Positions 1 through 12,251 of a DNA stretch of 64,000 bases are shown piece after piece. The notes beneath the pieces were generated by a model. The model had not been told where the DNA came from. It saw nothing but the letters and a program-made list of their open reading frames with translations, and ran no database searches. Position 1 is the first letter of the stretch, and each line of letters begins with the position of its first letter. Position numbers and translations under genes: made by a program. The stretch comes from Candidatus Symbiopectobacterium endolongispinus (lineage in GTDB: Bacteria > Pseudomonadota > Gammaproteobacteria > Enterobacterales > Enterobacteriaceae), in assembly GCF_018777385.1 (NCBI RefSeq), contig NZ_JAFJYB010000001.1, forward strand, positions 992,001 to 1,056,000, written 5' to 3'.

Positions 1-402
1 GATGCAGTTAAAGCCACGCTCGGTGATATCGCAACCTGTAACAAGCGTACCATTTGCAAATATCTGGTACCGGAAGTGGTGTAAACCTGCCAGTTAAGTA
101 TGGGGTTGACGCGTTTGGCAGAAGGCAGCAACTGGAACTCAATGCCGACCCATACCCATGAACGCAGGATGGAAGTTTACTTCTATTTTGATATGGCAGA
201 TGACACCATTATTTTCCATATGATGGGCGAGCCACATGAAACACGTCACCTGGTGATGCACAACGAGCAGGCGGTGATCTCACCGAACTGGTCGATTCAC
301 ACTGGCGTTGGTACCAAAAATTATGCCTTTATCTGGGGCATGATCGGTGAAAACCTGACGTTTGACGACATGGACCATATTGCGATGAAAGATCTGCGCT
401 AG
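1..402 (+). pseudogene. kduI: 5-keto-4-deoxyuronate isomerase KduI, C-terminal part with in-frame stop
   Basis: KduI interconverts 5-keto-4-deoxyuronate and 2,5-diketo-3-deoxygluconate in the cytosol during pectin breakdown. Frame 1 reads from base 1 as KduI (TCNKRTICKYLVPEVV), meets a TAA at 82-84, then continues in the same frame with [11 protein letters not shown], the cupin metal-site stretch [14 protein letters not shown] and the family ending [11 protein letters not shown]. The frame is otherwise unbroken to the TAG at 400-402, so the TAA is a point nonsense change within this segment and not an indel. A restart at ATG 100 would give only about 100 residues. The 5' part lies outside the window. 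A base error in the assembly is the alternative. Confidence 0.9.
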
Positions 403-434
403 TACGCGCTGCACAACTCGCGCCCGCTCCACTA

Positions 435-462
435 ACGCCCACGGTATTGATACCGTGGGCGT
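435..462 (+). terminator. Rho-independent terminator after kduI
   Basis: A perfect 12-bp stem (ACGCCCACGGTA / TACCGTGGGCGT) with a TTGA loop is followed by a T-run. It lies about 30 bases after the kduI stop. Confidence 0.85.
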
Positions 463-549
463 TTTTGTATCTGCAATCTGACAATCTTTCCTACCTGTCG
501 GGGAGCAGCCCTCCTCACCATGGCCCTTCCTGTCACCCCTGCCCTTCTT

Positions 550-633
550 GTCATCCCCGCGTAGACGGGGATCTTTTACAGGCCGAACGCGTTCTTTCTG
601 TCCGAGATCCCCGGCCTTCGCCGAGGATGACGG
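550..633. repeat. Intergenic palindromic repeat, copy 1
   Basis: About 85 bp bounded by GTCATCCCCGCG on one side and GAGGATGACGG on the other, with an inner GGGGATCTTTTACA / GAGATCCCCGG inverted arrangement around an AACGCGTTCTT centre. Diverged copies occur near 38316, 41903 and 57460. Confidence 0.75.
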
Positions 634-649
634 CATGGATATTCCACGC

Positions 650-693
650 ATATAGCGAAGGGGCTGTCCTTTCGGACAGCCCCTTCGCTATAT
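650..693 (-). terminator. rRNA operon terminator
   Basis: A perfect 20-bp inverted repeat (650-669 and 674-693; core GGGGCTGTCC/GGACAGCCCC) with a 4-base loop lies 5 bases beyond the 5S 3' end. It matches the usual enterobacterial rrn T1 hairpin. Confidence 0.9.
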
Positions 694-698
694 TAAAA

Positions 699-816
699 GC
701 CTGGCAGTTCCCTACTCTCACATGGGGAAGCCCCACACTACCATCGGCGCTACGGCGTTTCACTTCTGAGTTCGGCATGGGGTCAGGTGGGACCACCGCG
801 CTATCGCCGCCAGGCA
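699..816 (-). rRNA. rrf: 5S ribosomal RNA
   Basis: Read on the minus strand, the segment starts TGCCTGGCGGC and ends CTGCCAGGC, the paired ends of enterobacterial 5S. The conserved internal stretch CCATGCCGAACTCAGAAGTG is present and the length is about 118 nt. It appears intact. A spacer of about 187 nt separates it from the 23S 3' end. Confidence 0.95.
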
Positions 817-1003
817 TATTCTGTTTTACATCCACCGCTTCTCAGCCATGAATGCCAATCTGTCAACAAGCTGAACTTCTCGAGCACGTGATTATTCGTA
901 TCATCCTGATACTCACCCCTTCGGGGCCAGCGCTCCGCGCTGTTCAAAATCGTTCCAGACGATTTTGTCTCTCAATCAACACCAAAACATCTTCGGCGTT
1001 GTA

Positions 1004-3204
<2,201 letters not shown>

Positions 3205-3364
3205 AAAGTTTGATTTGCTTCTGCTCGAGAAGCGATGCTCAAAGAATTATTACTGTTAGTTCGTAATGAATTAACTGTTGTTCACTCTTCAAGACTTTTA
3301 TTTTTTAAGCCCTAAGGCTTTACGATAAAGTCCTGTGAGTGCCCACACAGATTGTCTGATTAAT

Positions 3365-3375
3365 TGTTAAAGAGC
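3365..3375 (-). promoter_or_regulatory. rrn leader boxA antitermination site
   Basis: The minus strand reads GCTCTTTAACA, the Nus-factor boxA core, between P2 and the 16S start, as in E. coli rrn leaders. Confidence 0.8.
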
Positions 3376-3406
3376 GTTGCCACATCTACCGTGGCGCGGG
3401 AGGCGT

Positions 3407-3434
3407 ATATTACGCTGCACCGCTGAAAAGTCAA
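3407..3434 (-). promoter_or_regulatory. rRNA promoter P2
   Basis: On the minus strand, a -35 TTGACT (3429-3434) is 16 bp from a -10 TAATAT (3407-3412), followed by a GC-rich discriminator (ACGCCTCCCGCG) typical of stringently controlled rRNA promoters. Confidence 0.85.
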
Positions 3435-3514
3435 CGTTAATTTTTCAATTTCGCGTTTAACTTTCCGACTGTTACCGCAACTGCGTGTCGCTGTTGCCGT
3501 GTCAGTGGAGGCGA

Positions 3515-3542
3515 AGTGTAGGGAGTTCTTTCGCGCTGACAA
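3515..3542 (-). promoter_or_regulatory. rRNA promoter P1
   Basis: On the minus strand, TTGTCA (3537-3542), a 16-bp spacer and TACACT (3515-3520) are followed by a TCGCCTCC discriminator. A T-rich UP-element-like stretch lies just upstream (about 3543-3570). The promoter and leader are intact although the rRNA genes downstream are chimeric. Confidence 0.85.
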
Positions 3543-3604
3543 GCGCTAAATGCAAAAAAAAAATTCCAAGCGCTTATTTTTAACACAACCACTCTGTATA
3601 AAAA

Positions 3605-3626
3605 AAGCGGCACGTCTGTGCCGCTT
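3605..3626 (-). terminator. clpB terminator
   Basis: AAGCGGCAC/GTGCCGCTT stem with a 4-base loop, followed on the minus strand by a run of T. It lies 35 bases past the clpB stop. Confidence 0.85.
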
Positions 3627-3660
3627 AATACTTTCACCATATAAAACATGATGTTAATCA

Positions 3661-6237
3661 CTATCGGGCAACAATATGCTTTTCGCTGCCCTCAACATCC
3701 AAGGTGACCGGTTTCCCTGGAATCAATTTGCCCGAAAGGATTTCCTGGGCCAACGGGTTTTCAATCTGCTGCTGGATAGCACGTTTGAGCGGTCGAGCAC
3801 CGTAAACCGGGTCAAAACCAATTAGCCCCAATTGTTCCAATGCGGCCTCGGTCATCGTGACCTGATAGCCACGTTCTTCCAGCCGCTTGTACAACCGCTG
3901 CAACTGAATACGCGCGATGGACATGATGCGTGCCTGATCCAATGGGTGGAATACCACGACTTCATCAATACGGTTGATAAACTCCGGACGGAAACGATGG
4001 CTTACCACATCCATAACCATGTCACGCATCCCGACATAATCCATTTCACCGAAATGTTCCTGAATGAGATCGTAACCCAGGTTCGAGGTCATCACGATAA
4101 CTGTATTACGGAAATCCACCGTTCTGCCTTGCCCATCCGTCAAGCGGCCATCGTCAAGCACCTGCAACAGAATGTTGAATACATCTGGATGGGCTTTTTC
4201 AACTTCATCAAGCAGGATCACGGAATAAGGACGGCGCCGAACCGCTTCGGTGAGATACCCCCCTTCCTCATACCCCACGTATCCCGGAGGTGCGCCGACC
4301 AAACGAGACACTGAGTGCTTTTCCATAAATTCAGACATGTCGATGCGCACCATAGCGTCATCGCTGTCGAACAAGAAGGCCGCCAGCGTTTTACACAGTT
4401 CAGTTTTCCCCACCCCGGTTGGCCCCAGGAACAGGAACGATCCAATGGGTCGATTAGGATCGGAAAGGCCTGCACGACTGCGACGAATCGAGTTCGCCAC
4501 GGCGCTGACCGCCTCATCTTGCCCGATAACGCGCTGATGAAGTTCTTGCTCCATACGCAGCAGCTTGTCTCGTTCACTTTCCAACATGCGCGCAACGGGA
4601 ATTCCCGTCCATCTAGCTAGAACTTCGGCAATTTCGGCATCGGTCACTTTGTTGCGTAACAGGTGCATGGTTTTCCCTTCCGCCTGCGTTGCCGCCGCTA
4701 GCTGTTTTTCAAGCTCGGGCAAGCGCCCATACTGCAACTCCGACATGCGAGCGAGATCGCCCTGACGACGTGCCTGCTCCAGTTCGATCTTCGCTTGTTC
4801 CAATGCGGCCTTGATATTTTGCGTACCGCTGAGAGAGGCTTTCTCCGCTTTCCACTCTTCTTCAAGTTTGGAGTAGTCGCGCTCTTTCTGCTCAAGCTCT
4901 TCGTTTAGCAAAGACAGTCGCTTTTGACTGGCCTCATCGGACTCTTTTTTCAGCGCCTGCTGTTCCAGCTTTAACTGGATGATACGCCTGTCCAGACGAT
5001 CCAGAGATTCCGGTTTCGAATCCATCTGCATACGAATGCTTGATGCCGCTTCATCAATCAGGTCAATGGCTTTATCCGGCAGTTGCCTGTCGGCAATGTA
5101 GCGGTGCGACAACATGGCCGCCGCCACAATCGCCGGGTCAGTGATCTGCACATGATGGTGCAATTCATAACGTTCTTTAAGCCCACGCAGAATCGCGATC
5201 GTGTCTTCAACATTGGGTTCCGCCACAAACACCTTTTGGAATCGGCGTTCCAGCGCAGCGTCTTTCTCAATGTATTGCCGGTATTCGTCCAGCGTGGTCG
5301 CGCCAACGCAATGCAACTCCCCGCGCGCCAATGCAGGCTTGAGCATGTTACCCGCATCCATTGCACCGTCAGCTTTGCCCACGCCAACCATGGTATGCAA
5401 CTCATCGATAAACAAGATGACGCTGCCTTCCTGTTTTGCCAGATCGTTAAGTACCACTTTCAGACGTTCTTCGAATTCACCACGGTATTTAGCACCGGCA
5501 ATCAATGCTCCCATGTCTAACGACAGTACGCGCTTGTGTTTAAGCCCTTCAGGCACTTCACCGTTAATGATACGCTGAGCTAATCCTTCTACGATTGCCG
5601 TTTTCCCGACGCCAGGTTCACCGATCAGCACCGGGTTATTTTTAGTACGGCGTTGCAGCACCTGAATAGTTCTGCGAATTTCTTCATCACGGCCAATGAC
5701 CGGGTCCAATTTGCCCTGTTCAGCGCGTTCGGTTAAATCGATGGTGAATTTCTTTAGCGCTTGTCGCTGATCTTCCGCATTTTGATCGTTCACCTGTTCA
5801 CCACCACGTATCTGATCAATGGCTTTAGAGAAGGCTTCTTTAGTTGCCCCTGCGCGCGCCAGGAGATCGCTCAACGTGCCGCGAGTATCCAACGCCGCCA
5901 GCAAAAACAGTTCGGAAGAGATAAACGCGTCGCCGCGCTTCTGTGCAATCTTGTCACACAGATTGAGAGTACGGACGAATTCATTGGAGGGTTGCACATC
6001 GCCATCAACGCCCTGCACTTGCGGTAAACGCGCGATGGCCTGTTCTATGTCCGCTTTCAGACGAATAGCGTTTACACCTGCCGTGGTCAACAGCGGGCTG
6101 ACCGTACCGCCCTCCTGCTTCAACAGCGCACTCATGACGTGTAACGGGTCGATAAACTGATGATCCTTGCCGAGCGCTAGAGATTGCGCATCCGCAAGGG
6201 CAAGCTGGAATTTATTGGTAAGACGATCCAGACGCAT
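3661..6237 (-). CDS. clpB: ATP-dependent protein disaggregase ClpB
   Basis: ClpB is the cytosolic hexameric AAA+ disaggregase that works with DnaK/DnaJ/GrpE to rescue heat-aggregated proteins. The frame shows a Clp N domain (about 1-145), a first AAA module with Walker A GEPGVGKT (about 206), a coiled-coil M domain (about 410-530, rich in K/E/Q), and a second AAA module with GPTGVGKT (about 605) and the pore motif GYVGYEEGG. The start [10 protein letters not shown] is preferred over an ATG four codons upstream because GGGAGGAG lies just before it; this gives 858 residues, the usual length. A sigma-32-type promoter lies upstream. The gene is intact. Confidence 0.98.
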   Translation of the reverse strand: MRLDRLTNKFQLALADAQSLALGKDHQFIDPLHVMSALLKQEGGTVSPLLTTAGVNAIRLKADIEQAIARLPQVQGVDGDVQPSNEFVRTLNLCDKIAQKRGDAFISSELFLLAALDTRGTLSDLLARAGATKEAFSKAIDQIRGGEQVNDQNAEDQRQALKKFTIDLTERAEQGKLDPVIGRDEEIRRTIQVLQRRTKNNPVLIGEPGVGKTAIVEGLAQRIINGEVPEGLKHKRVLSLDMGALIAGAKYRGEFEERLKVVLNDLAKQEGSVILFIDELHTMVGVGKADGAMDAGNMLKPALARGELHCVGATTLDEYRQYIEKDAALERRFQKVFVAEPNVEDTIAILRGLKERYELHHHVQITDPAIVAAAMLSHRYIADRQLPDKAIDLIDEAASSIRMQMDSKPESLDRLDRRIIQLKLEQQALKKESDEASQKRLSLLNEELEQKERDYSKLEEEWKAEKASLSGTQNIKAALEQAKIELEQARRQGDLARMSELQYGRLPELEKQLAAATQAEGKTMHLLRNKVTDAEIAEVLARWTGIPVARMLESERDKLLRMEQELHQRVIGQDEAVSAVANSIRRSRAGLSDPNRPIGSFLFLGPTGVGKTELCKTLAAFLFDSDDAMVRIDMSEFMEKHSVSRLVGAPPGYVGYEEGGYLTEAVRRRPYSVILLDEVEKAHPDVFNILLQVLDDGRLTDGQGRTVDFRNTVIVMTSNLGYDLIQEHFGEMDYVGMRDMVMDVVSHRFRPEFINRIDEVVVFHPLDQARIMSIARIQLQRLYKRLEERGYQVTMTEAALEQLGLIGFDPVYGARPLKRAIQQQIENPLAQEILSGKLIPGKPVTLDVEGSEKHIVAR

Positions 6238-6278
6238 AACTCCTCCCATACATACTGGTCAAAATTGCTACTGGAGAT

Positions 6279-6307
6279 TAAATGAGGTCATCCCTCAAAA
6301 TTTCAAG
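6279..6307 (-). promoter_or_regulatory. Heat-shock (sigma-32) promoter of clpB
   Basis: The minus strand has CTTGAAA (6301-6307), a 13-bp spacer and CCTCATTTA (6279-6287), close to the RpoH consensus CTTGAAA-N(11-16)-CCCCATTTA. Confidence 0.8.
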
Positions 6308-6376
6308 ATTATTTTGCCAGTAATAAATAATAGAAGGAATGCAGTTACTTGCCATGGATCGTTTTAATTCAGTAGG

Positions 6377-7067
6377 TTATATCAGCCAGATTAAACTTGC
6401 CATACGACCTGTAGTTCCATCGCGGCGATATGAGAAAAATTTGTCGGCCTGAGTCACAGTACAGGCATCGCCACCAAAAATTTTCGTCACGCCCTGAGCT
6501 TGCAAGCGCAAACGAGCTAACTGGTAGATATCGGCAATGAACTTGTTATCCTTAGCGATAAATGCGTCTGCGGCAACAGGGAGTAGTTCAATAAAAGCAT
6601 CACGCACCTCAGGGCCAACCTCAAACGCCTGCGGCCCGATCGCCGGCCCAAGCCATGCCATCACGGACGACGCAGGGGCGCGGAAATGACGCAATGTCGC
6701 TTCCAGCACGCCAGAGAACACAGGCCGCGCCAGCCCGCGTGCGTAGCAGCCACTTCATCACCGCACACACCAGACCAGGTTGGTTGGTGTAGGCCGCATC
6801 ACCGGTCGGCACGCCTGACGCCGAAGACGCTAATGAAACCACCTGCGTTCCATGCACTTGATTTAGCCACTGCGGCATCGCAGGCAAATCGGCCAGCATG
6901 ACCAGTCGCTGACGATTATCTAACACCGCCTCAGGTCGATCGCCTACGTGCGCACCAAGATTCAACGAATCATAGGGCGTTTGGCTCACGCCTCCCCTTC
7001 GCGTGGTACTACAGGCACGCACACGTTGCGGTGCAGGCCAGTCAGGCAGTATCAGTTCGCTCGTCAT
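6377..7067 (-). pseudogene. pgeF: Purine nucleoside phosphorylase/laccase-domain protein PgeF (YfiH), broken
   Basis: PgeF/YfiH is a cytosolic laccase-domain protein linked to peptidoglycan editing and purine nucleoside handling. The N-terminal half (TSELILPDWPAP to VCAVM) and C-terminal half (LGPAIGPQAFEVG, IFGGDACTVTQADKFFSYRR, ending MASLIWLI) are clear. Between them about 15 codons are missing, including the TADCLPVLF stretch that carries the active-site Cys. A second frame change follows the retained THAGWRGLC. The likely start is ATG 7067, 10 bases after the rluD stop, so the two genes form an operon. The product should be inactive. Confidence 0.9.
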
Positions 7068-7077
7068 CAGCCTCTCG

Positions 7078-8055
7078 TCACCAGTCATATTGATCTTTGA
7101 ACGCCTCGGCGTCCGCTTTTAATACCTCAATTAAATCAACCATATCTTGTGGTATGGGGGCATGCCACTCCATTTCAATCCCGCTGATGGGATGATAAAG
7201 GCGTAGCATGGTCGCGTGTAGCGCCTGACGATCGAACGTGCGCAGTGCAGTCACCAGTTCCTCTGATGCCCCCTTAGGCAAGCGAGGACGACCGCCATAC
7301 AGTTGATCGCCCACCAGCGGATGATTGATGTGCGCCATGTGAACACGAATCTGGTGTGTACGACCCGTTTCAAGACGCAGGCGTAGGCGCGTATGGCTGC
7401 GAAAATGCTCCATAATGCGGTAATGGGTAACGGCCGGTTTTCCCATAGGATGCACCGACATATGGGTGCGTTTGGTGGAATGACGGCTCATCGGTTCATT
7501 GACTGTGCCTCCGGCCGTCATGCGGCCAATCGCAACGGCTTCGTACTCACGTGTGATTTCACGCGCCTGAAGCGATTCCACCAGTCGCGTTTGCGCTGGC
7601 ACGGTTTTCGCTACCACCATAAATCCCGTGGTGTCTTTATCCAGGCGGTGCACAATGCCTGCGCGCGGAACGTCGCCAATAGCCGGAAAATGGTGCAGCA
7701 ACGCATTGAGCACGGTGCCGTCCGGGTTACCCGCGCCAGGGTGAACCACCAAATAGCGCGGTTTATTGATCACCAGAATGTCTTGATCTTCATAAACGAT
7801 ATCCAGTGCGATATCTTGTGCTTCCCAGCGAACCTCTTCATCGATCAAGGCATCAATCGTAATGGCTTCACCGCCTAACACTTTCTCTTTTGGCTTATTT
7901 ATCATATTGCCGTTAATCTGTACCCGATCGTCCAGGATCCATTCTTTTATGTGAGAACGGGAATAATCAGGGAACAATTCGGCCAAAGCCTGATCTAACC
8001 GTTGACCGAGTTGAGACTCAGCCACCGTTGCGGTGAGTTGTACTTGTTGTGCCAT
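7078..8055 (-). CDS. rluD: 23S rRNA pseudouridine(1911/1915/1917) synthase RluD
   Basis: RluD makes three pseudouridines in helix 69 of 23S rRNA and supports 50S assembly. An S4-like RNA-binding domain (about 1-75) precedes the RsuA/RluA catalytic domain. The catalytic Asp lies in HRLDKDTTG (about residue 139), followed by RLETGRTHQIRVH. The length of 325 residues matches the family. It is transcribed ahead of pgeF and divergently from bamD, as in E. coli. The NKPR-Y-LVVHP stretch has Tyr where E. coli has Asp; otherwise it is typical and intact. Confidence 0.97.
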   Translation of the reverse strand: MAQQVQLTATVAESQLGQRLDQALAELFPDYSRSHIKEWILDDRVQINGNMINKPKEKVLGGEAITIDALIDEEVRWEAQDIALDIVYEDQDILVINKPRYLVVHPGAGNPDGTVLNALLHHFPAIGDVPRAGIVHRLDKDTTGFMVVAKTVPAQTRLVESLQAREITREYEAVAIGRMTAGGTVNEPMSRHSTKRTHMSVHPMGKPAVTHYRIMEHFRSHTRLRLRLETGRTHQIRVHMAHINHPLVGDQLYGGRPRLPKGASEELVTALRTFDRQALHATMLRLYHPISGIEMEWHAPIPQDMVDLIEVLKADAEAFKDQYDW

Positions 8056-8188
8056 AGTTGCAGCTTCTTCGTTAACGTTGGGTTTTCGCGGCGATGCCGT
8101 TTAAAATAATGTACTATTGTAGCTAGTCTTACCCGGGAGCGTAACGGCCAGTCTCCCGGCATAACACTCTGAGGATAATCAAAACGTT

Positions 8189-8923
8189 ATGATGCGTATG
8201 AAATATCTGGTGGCTGCAGCCACGTTGAGCCTGGCGCTAGCGGGTTGCTCCAACAGCTCCAAGGATACGGTTCCCGACAGTCCGCCTTCTGAAATTTATG
8301 CTACCGCTCAACAAAAATTGCAGGACGGTAACTTTAAAGCAGCAATCACGCAGTTGGAAGCATTGGATAACCGATATCCTTTCGGGCCCTATTCTCAGCA
8401 AGTGCAGCTTGACCTGATTTATGCTTACTACAAGTCCGCAGAACTGGCGATGGCGCAAGCCTCCATTGACCGTTTCCTGCGCATCAACCCGACACACCCA
8501 AGTGTGGACTATGTGCTGTACATGCGTGGTTTAACCAACATGGCTCAGGATGATAGCGCACTTCAGGGGTTCTTCGGCGTTGACCGCTCTGACCGCGATC
8601 CACAATATGCACGCGCGGCTTTTCGTGACTTCCGCCAGTTGCTGCAAGCGTATCCTCGCAGCCAGTTTGCCACGGATGCGGGCAAACGTCTGGTATTCCT
8701 GAAAGAGCGTTTAGCTAAATACGAACTTTCAGTGGCGGAATATTACACCAAACGCGGTGCCTACGTCGCCGTTGTTAATCGTGTAGAACAGATGATGCGT
8801 GATTTCCCGGACACGCAAGCGACAAAAAGAGCGCTTCCGCTAATGGAAAATGCTTATAGAGAACTCCAGCTGCTGGGTCAGGCGGATAAAGTCGCGAAAA
8901 TCGTCGAGGCCAATCCCGCTTAA
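8189..8923 (+). CDS. bamD: Outer-membrane assembly lipoprotein BamD
   Basis: BamD is the essential lipoprotein of the BAM complex that inserts beta-barrel proteins in the outer membrane. A signal peptide ends in the lipobox LALAGC (Cys about 20), followed by TPR-type repeats ([52 protein letters not shown]). The 244-residue length agrees with E. coli BamD. It is a single intact gene, divergent from rluD, and ends in a strong terminator. Confidence 0.97.
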   Translation: MMRMKYLVAAATLSLALAGCSNSSKDTVPDSPPSEIYATAQQKLQDGNFKAAITQLEALDNRYPFGPYSQQVQLDLIYAYYKSAELAMAQASIDRFLRINPTHPSVDYVLYMRGLTNMAQDDSALQGFFGVDRSDRDPQYARAAFRDFRQLLQAYPRSQFATDAGKRLVFLKERLAKYELSVAEYYTKRGAYVAVVNRVEQMMRDFPDTQATKRALPLMENAYRELQLLGQADKVAKIVEANPA

Positions 8924-8964
8924 CCAGAGAGCAGCACGGCCCCTACTCACATGCGTAAACATAA

Positions 8965-8995
8965 AAAAACGGCAACCTTGGTTTGCCGTTTTTTT
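8965..8995 (+). terminator. bamD terminator
   Basis: AAAACGGCAA / TTGCCGTTTT hairpin with a T-run. The rest of 8996-9247 shows no gene that I can recognise. Confidence 0.85.
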
Positions 8996-9247
8996 ATTCC
9001 AACGCAGGAACAGTGTCCGAGCATCATCCCACCACTGACCTTGTCTGCACGCCATCGATCTCATTGATAATGCCACCAGTTGCATCAGGTCTCAAGCCTT
9101 GCATTGCGCTTCCTCTATGTGCTTCACAAATTGCAACGAGGTGATCCGACCAGCCAAATAAAAGTGATGTAGATCCCGATTTTTATCCCATTTACGGCTA
9201 TACTGAAGTTATCTAAGTGAGACGGCAAAAGCAGAGAGGTATGTTAT

Positions 9248-9581
9248 ATGACGATCAACATTACCAGTAAGCAAATGGAAATCACCCCCGCAATACGTCA
9301 GCATGTCGAAGACCGTCTAACCAAGCTGGATAAATGGCAAACTCACCTGATTAACCCACATATTATTTTATCCAAAGAACCGGTGGGTTTTGTTGCCGAT
9401 GCGACTATCAGTACGCCTAAATGGTCCCTTGGTCGCCAGCGCCAAGCATGAAGATATGTACGCTGCCATTAATGAGCTGCTCGCGAAACTGGAGCGCCAA
9501 CTGAACAAGATGCAGCATAAGGGAGAAGCACGTCGAGCAACGACGGCTGGGGTCAAAGACGCGGATATTGAGTTGTCATAA
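9248..9581 (+). pseudogene. raiA: Ribosome-associated inhibitor RaiA (YfiA), frameshifted
   Basis: RaiA binds the 30S A/P sites in stationary phase and cold shock and blocks translation. The start ([20 protein letters not shown]) and the second half ([38 protein letters not shown]) lie in different frames. The switch is in CCTAAATGG at about 9418-9424; one A fewer restores TPNGPLVAS. The C-terminus (KDADIELS) is shorter than in E. coli. Because the lesion is a single base in a short A-run, a sequencing error cannot be excluded. Position between bamD and pheLA is as in E. coli. Confidence 0.88.
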
Positions 9582-9610
9582 CCGAAACCTTCAGATAACA
9601 GTAGCCAACA

Positions 9611-9632
9611 ACGCGCCGTCAGGGCGCGTTTT
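9611..9632 (+). terminator. raiA terminator
   Basis: ACGCGCC / GGCGCGT hairpin followed by TTTT. Confidence 0.8.
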
Positions 9633-9665
9633 TGCTTCTGAGGATAAGGCCCCTTCGCTTTTTAG

Positions 9666-9695
9666 TTGACAGAACGAAAAGCCAACAGTTACTTT
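9666..9695 (+). promoter_or_regulatory. Promoter of pheL-pheA
   Basis: TTGACA at 9666-9671 with a TACTTT-like -10 at about 9690-9695 (18-bp spacing), 50 bases before the pheL start. Confidence 0.6.
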
Positions 9696-9744
9696 ACAGG
9701 GGTACTTTCACCCCATGAGAGCGCTAGCGCTTAACAGGCAACCA

Positions 9745-9792
9745 ATGAGCCACACACCGTTTTTCTTCGTATTCTTTTTTACCTTCCCCTGA
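9745..9792 (+). CDS. pheL: pheA leader peptide
   Basis: ATG AGC CAC ACA CCG followed by a Phe-rich run encodes MSHTPFFFVFFFTFP, 15 residues with seven Phe. This is almost the same as E. coli PheL. Ribosome stalling on the Phe codons when charged tRNA-Phe is scarce prevents the attenuator downstream from forming. It is too short for ordinary ORF calling. The leader is intact although pheA is not. Confidence 0.95.
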   Translation: MSHTPFFFVFFFTFP

Positions 9793-9839
9793 TTGGGAGG
9801 CGATTCGTCATATTGAAAGAATACGAAGACGAACCAGAA

Positions 9840-9866
9840 AGCCTCCTGAATAGGGGGCTTTTTTTA
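9840..9866 (+). terminator. pheA attenuator
   Basis: AGCCTCCT / AGGGGGCT stem (one G-T pair), GAAT loop, then seven T. Upstream, TTCTTCGTATTCTTT (about 9761-9777) and AAAGAATACGAAGA (about 9797-9810) can form the competing pairing. Confidence 0.85.
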
Positions 9867-9921
9867 TGCACTTATTTATACGCACTGTATGGATAAAAAT
9901 GAGTTTACAGGTAACACAACC

Positions 9922-11079
9922 ATGACAGACAACCCTTTACTGGCCTTACGTGAACGCATCACCGAGTTGGATTTAAAACTGCTTGAACTGCTGGCCGAAC
10001 GGCGAGAGTTGGCATTGGAAGTGGCACGCGCAAAGTTACATACGCATCGCCCGATTCGCGACAAAGAACGAGAAAGAGATTTGCTGGATAAGCTCATCGA
10101 AGCGGCAAAACCTCATCATTTTGATGGGCATTATATTACGCGCCTGTTTCAACTAATTATTGAAGACTCAGTGCTAACGCAGCAGGCGCTGTTACAGCAC
10201 CATCTTAACCCCACCGGAGCCCACTCGGCGCGTGTCGCCTTTCTTGGCCCCAAAGGCTCCTACTCCCATCTGGCTGCCCGGCAGTATGCCGCGCGCCATT
10301 TTGAACAGTTGGTTGAGTGTGGCTGCCAGAAGTTTCAGGATATCTTCGCGATGGTGGAAACCGGCCAAGCCGACTACGGCGTTCTACCCATTGAGAACAC
10401 CACATAGGGTGCAATCAATGACGTGTACGATCTACTGCAACATACCGGGCTGTCGATTGTGGGCGAACTTACCCACCCCATCGATCACTGTATGCTGGTC
10501 GCTACCGACACGGATTTAAGCCAAATTACGACCGTCTACAGCCATCCACAACCCTTCCAGCAGTGCAGCTATTTTATCCAGCGTTATTCACAATGGAAAA
10601 TCGAATATTGTGAAAGCACGGCGGCTGCGATGGAAAAAGTCGCATCATTGAATTCACCCCACGCCGCCGCGCTGGGCAGCGAGGCCGGTGGATTACTTTA
10701 TCAATTGCGCGTGCTGGAACATAACCTGGCAAACCAGACCCAAAACACCACCCGCTTTATCGTGTTGGCACGTAAGCCGATTGATGTCTCTGAGCAAGTC
10801 CCCGCCAAAACCACCTTGATTATGGCGACGGGTCAGCAATCGGGAGCATTAGTGGAAGCACTGCTGGTGCTGCGCGAACACAGCATCATTATGACAAAAC
10901 TGGAATCTCGTCCTATTTACGGTAACCCCTGGGAAGAGATGTTTTATATTGATGTGCAGGCTAACCTGCGCGGGGATGGATTACAAAAAGCACTGAAAGA
11001 GTTATCGGGCATCACACGCTCACTGAAAGTGCTCGACTGTTACCCCAGTGAGAACGTCGTCCCCGTTGAGATACACTGA
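9922..11079 (+). pseudogene. pheA: Chorismate mutase/prephenate dehydratase PheA with internal amber codon
   Basis: PheA is the bifunctional first enzyme of phenylalanine synthesis. The frame starts [17 protein letters not shown] (chorismate mutase, about 1-100), then [19 protein letters not shown] (prephenate dehydratase), and ends with an ACT regulatory domain ([19 protein letters not shown]). A TAG at 10405-10407 (codon 162) interrupts it at ENTT[14 protein letters not shown]; E. coli has Ser there, so TCG to TAG is likely. No indel is present. A 161-residue product could still carry chorismate mutase, but prephenate dehydratase and feedback control would be lost unless the amber is suppressed. 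The leader and attenuator upstream are intact. Confidence 0.95.
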
Positions 11080-11084
11080 GTGTA

Positions 11085-11112
11085 GCGCTCCCAGCCGCCT
11101 GGCTGGGAGCGC
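11085..11112. terminator. Convergent pheA/tyrA terminator
   Basis: Perfect GCGCTCCCAGCC / GGCTGGGAGCGC stem with a 4-base loop between the two convergent genes. T-runs are weak on both sides. Confidence 0.7.
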
Positions 11113-11123
11113 CTCTCCGCTAT

Positions 11124-12245
11124 CTAGATGCGGCTGTCGTTAGCCTGTTTCAGCAAGGCTCGACTTTCCACCTGAAAACGCTGGGCATAATCACCAAACC
11201 AATGTTCTACTTTCTTAAAGCTGGCGATAAACGCCGCTTTGTCTTTGCTTTCCAACAGTGCAATCGCTTCACCAAAACGGGCGTAATAGCGTTTGATCAA
11301 GGCCAGATTATTTTCGGATGACATGATGATATCGGCATAAAGCTGCGGGTCTTGTGCGAATAGCCGCCCTACCATCACCAGCTCCAACCGGTAAATGGGT
11401 GAAGACAATGCAAGTAATTGCTCAAGCTGCACATTCTCTTCCGCCAAATGCAACCCGTAGGCAAAAGTAGCAAAGTGACGCAACGCCTGAATAAACATCA
11501 TATTTTGATCGTGTTCAACCGCACTGATGCGATGCAGCCGGGCGCCCCATACCTGAATTTGCTCCAACAGCCACTGATACGCTTCAGGCTGGCGACCATC
11601 GCAATACACCACGACTTGCTTAGCAAGGCTACTGCTGTCTGGTCCGAACATCTGGTGTAAGCCTACGACCGGGCCGGAATGTGCCGCCAGCATCGCCTGC
11701 AACGGCCCATTTTTGACCGAAGCCAGATCCACCAGAATACAATCCTCCGGCAAACGCGGTAACTGTGCAATCACCTGTTCCGTCACGTGAATTGGCACAC
11801 TAACGATCACCATACCAGCATCCGCCAACAGGCTGTCAGCCTGCGGCCAATCTTCTTTTTCCAACAGCCTTACTTCATAGCCGGACAGACGCAACATTTT
11901 TTCGAACATACGTCCCATCTGCCCGCGTCCACCCACAATGACGACAGGCCGCAGCTGCGGACACAGTGTTTTAAAGCCTTTGTCATTTTCACTGGCGTAG
12001 GATTCTCGCATCACTCGGCGCAGAACGTCCTCAATGAGATCCGCAGGCACGTTGAGGGCCTCGGCCTCTTCACGACGAGAACGCAGCATCGCAGCCTCGC
12101 GATCGGGAGCATAGATAGGGAGACCATAGCGGCTTTTCACCTCTCCGACTTCTGCCACTAATGCCAACCTGCGCGCCAACAAACCAAGCAGCGCCTTATC
12201 CACCTCATCAATCTGATCCCGCAACGCGGTCAGTTCTGCAACCAT
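11124..12245 (-). CDS. tyrA: Chorismate mutase/prephenate dehydrogenase TyrA
   Basis: TyrA converts chorismate to prephenate and then to 4-hydroxyphenylpyruvate for tyrosine synthesis. A chorismate mutase domain (1-90, [20 protein letters not shown]) precedes an NAD-binding prephenate dehydrogenase domain with GGRGQMG (GxGxxG) near 105. The length is 373 residues, as in E. coli. A usually conserved GLHPMFGPD reads GLHQMFGPD. The frame is intact. Six bases separate it from aroF upstream, so aroF-tyrA is one operon, normally repressed by TyrR. Confidence 0.97.
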   Translation of the reverse strand: MVAELTALRDQIDEVDKALLGLLARRLALVAEVGEVKSRYGLPIYAPDREAAMLRSRREEAEALNVPADLIEDVLRRVMRESYASENDKGFKTLCPQLRPVVIVGGRGQMGRMFEKMLRLSGYEVRLLEKEDWPQADSLLADAGMVIVSVPIHVTEQVIAQLPRLPEDCILVDLASVKNGPLQAMLAAHSGPVVGLHQMFGPDSSSLAKQVVVYCDGRQPEAYQWLLEQIQVWGARLHRISAVEHDQNMMFIQALRHFATFAYGLHLAEENVQLEQLLALSSPIYRLELVMVGRLFAQDPQLYADIIMSSENNLALIKRYYARFGEAIALLESKDKAAFIASFKKVEHWFGDYAQRFQVESRALLKQANDSRI

Positions 12246-12251
12246 GTTCTG

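Noticed and set aside
551-851. Overlapping open frames across 5S and the rrn terminator
   Set aside because: They lie over rRNA, a palindromic repeat and a hairpin; no protein features.
9410-9440. Programmed frameshift in raiA
   Set aside because: RaiA genes are not known to use frameshifting and no slippery heptamer plus structure is visible; a one-base change in an A-run is simpler.
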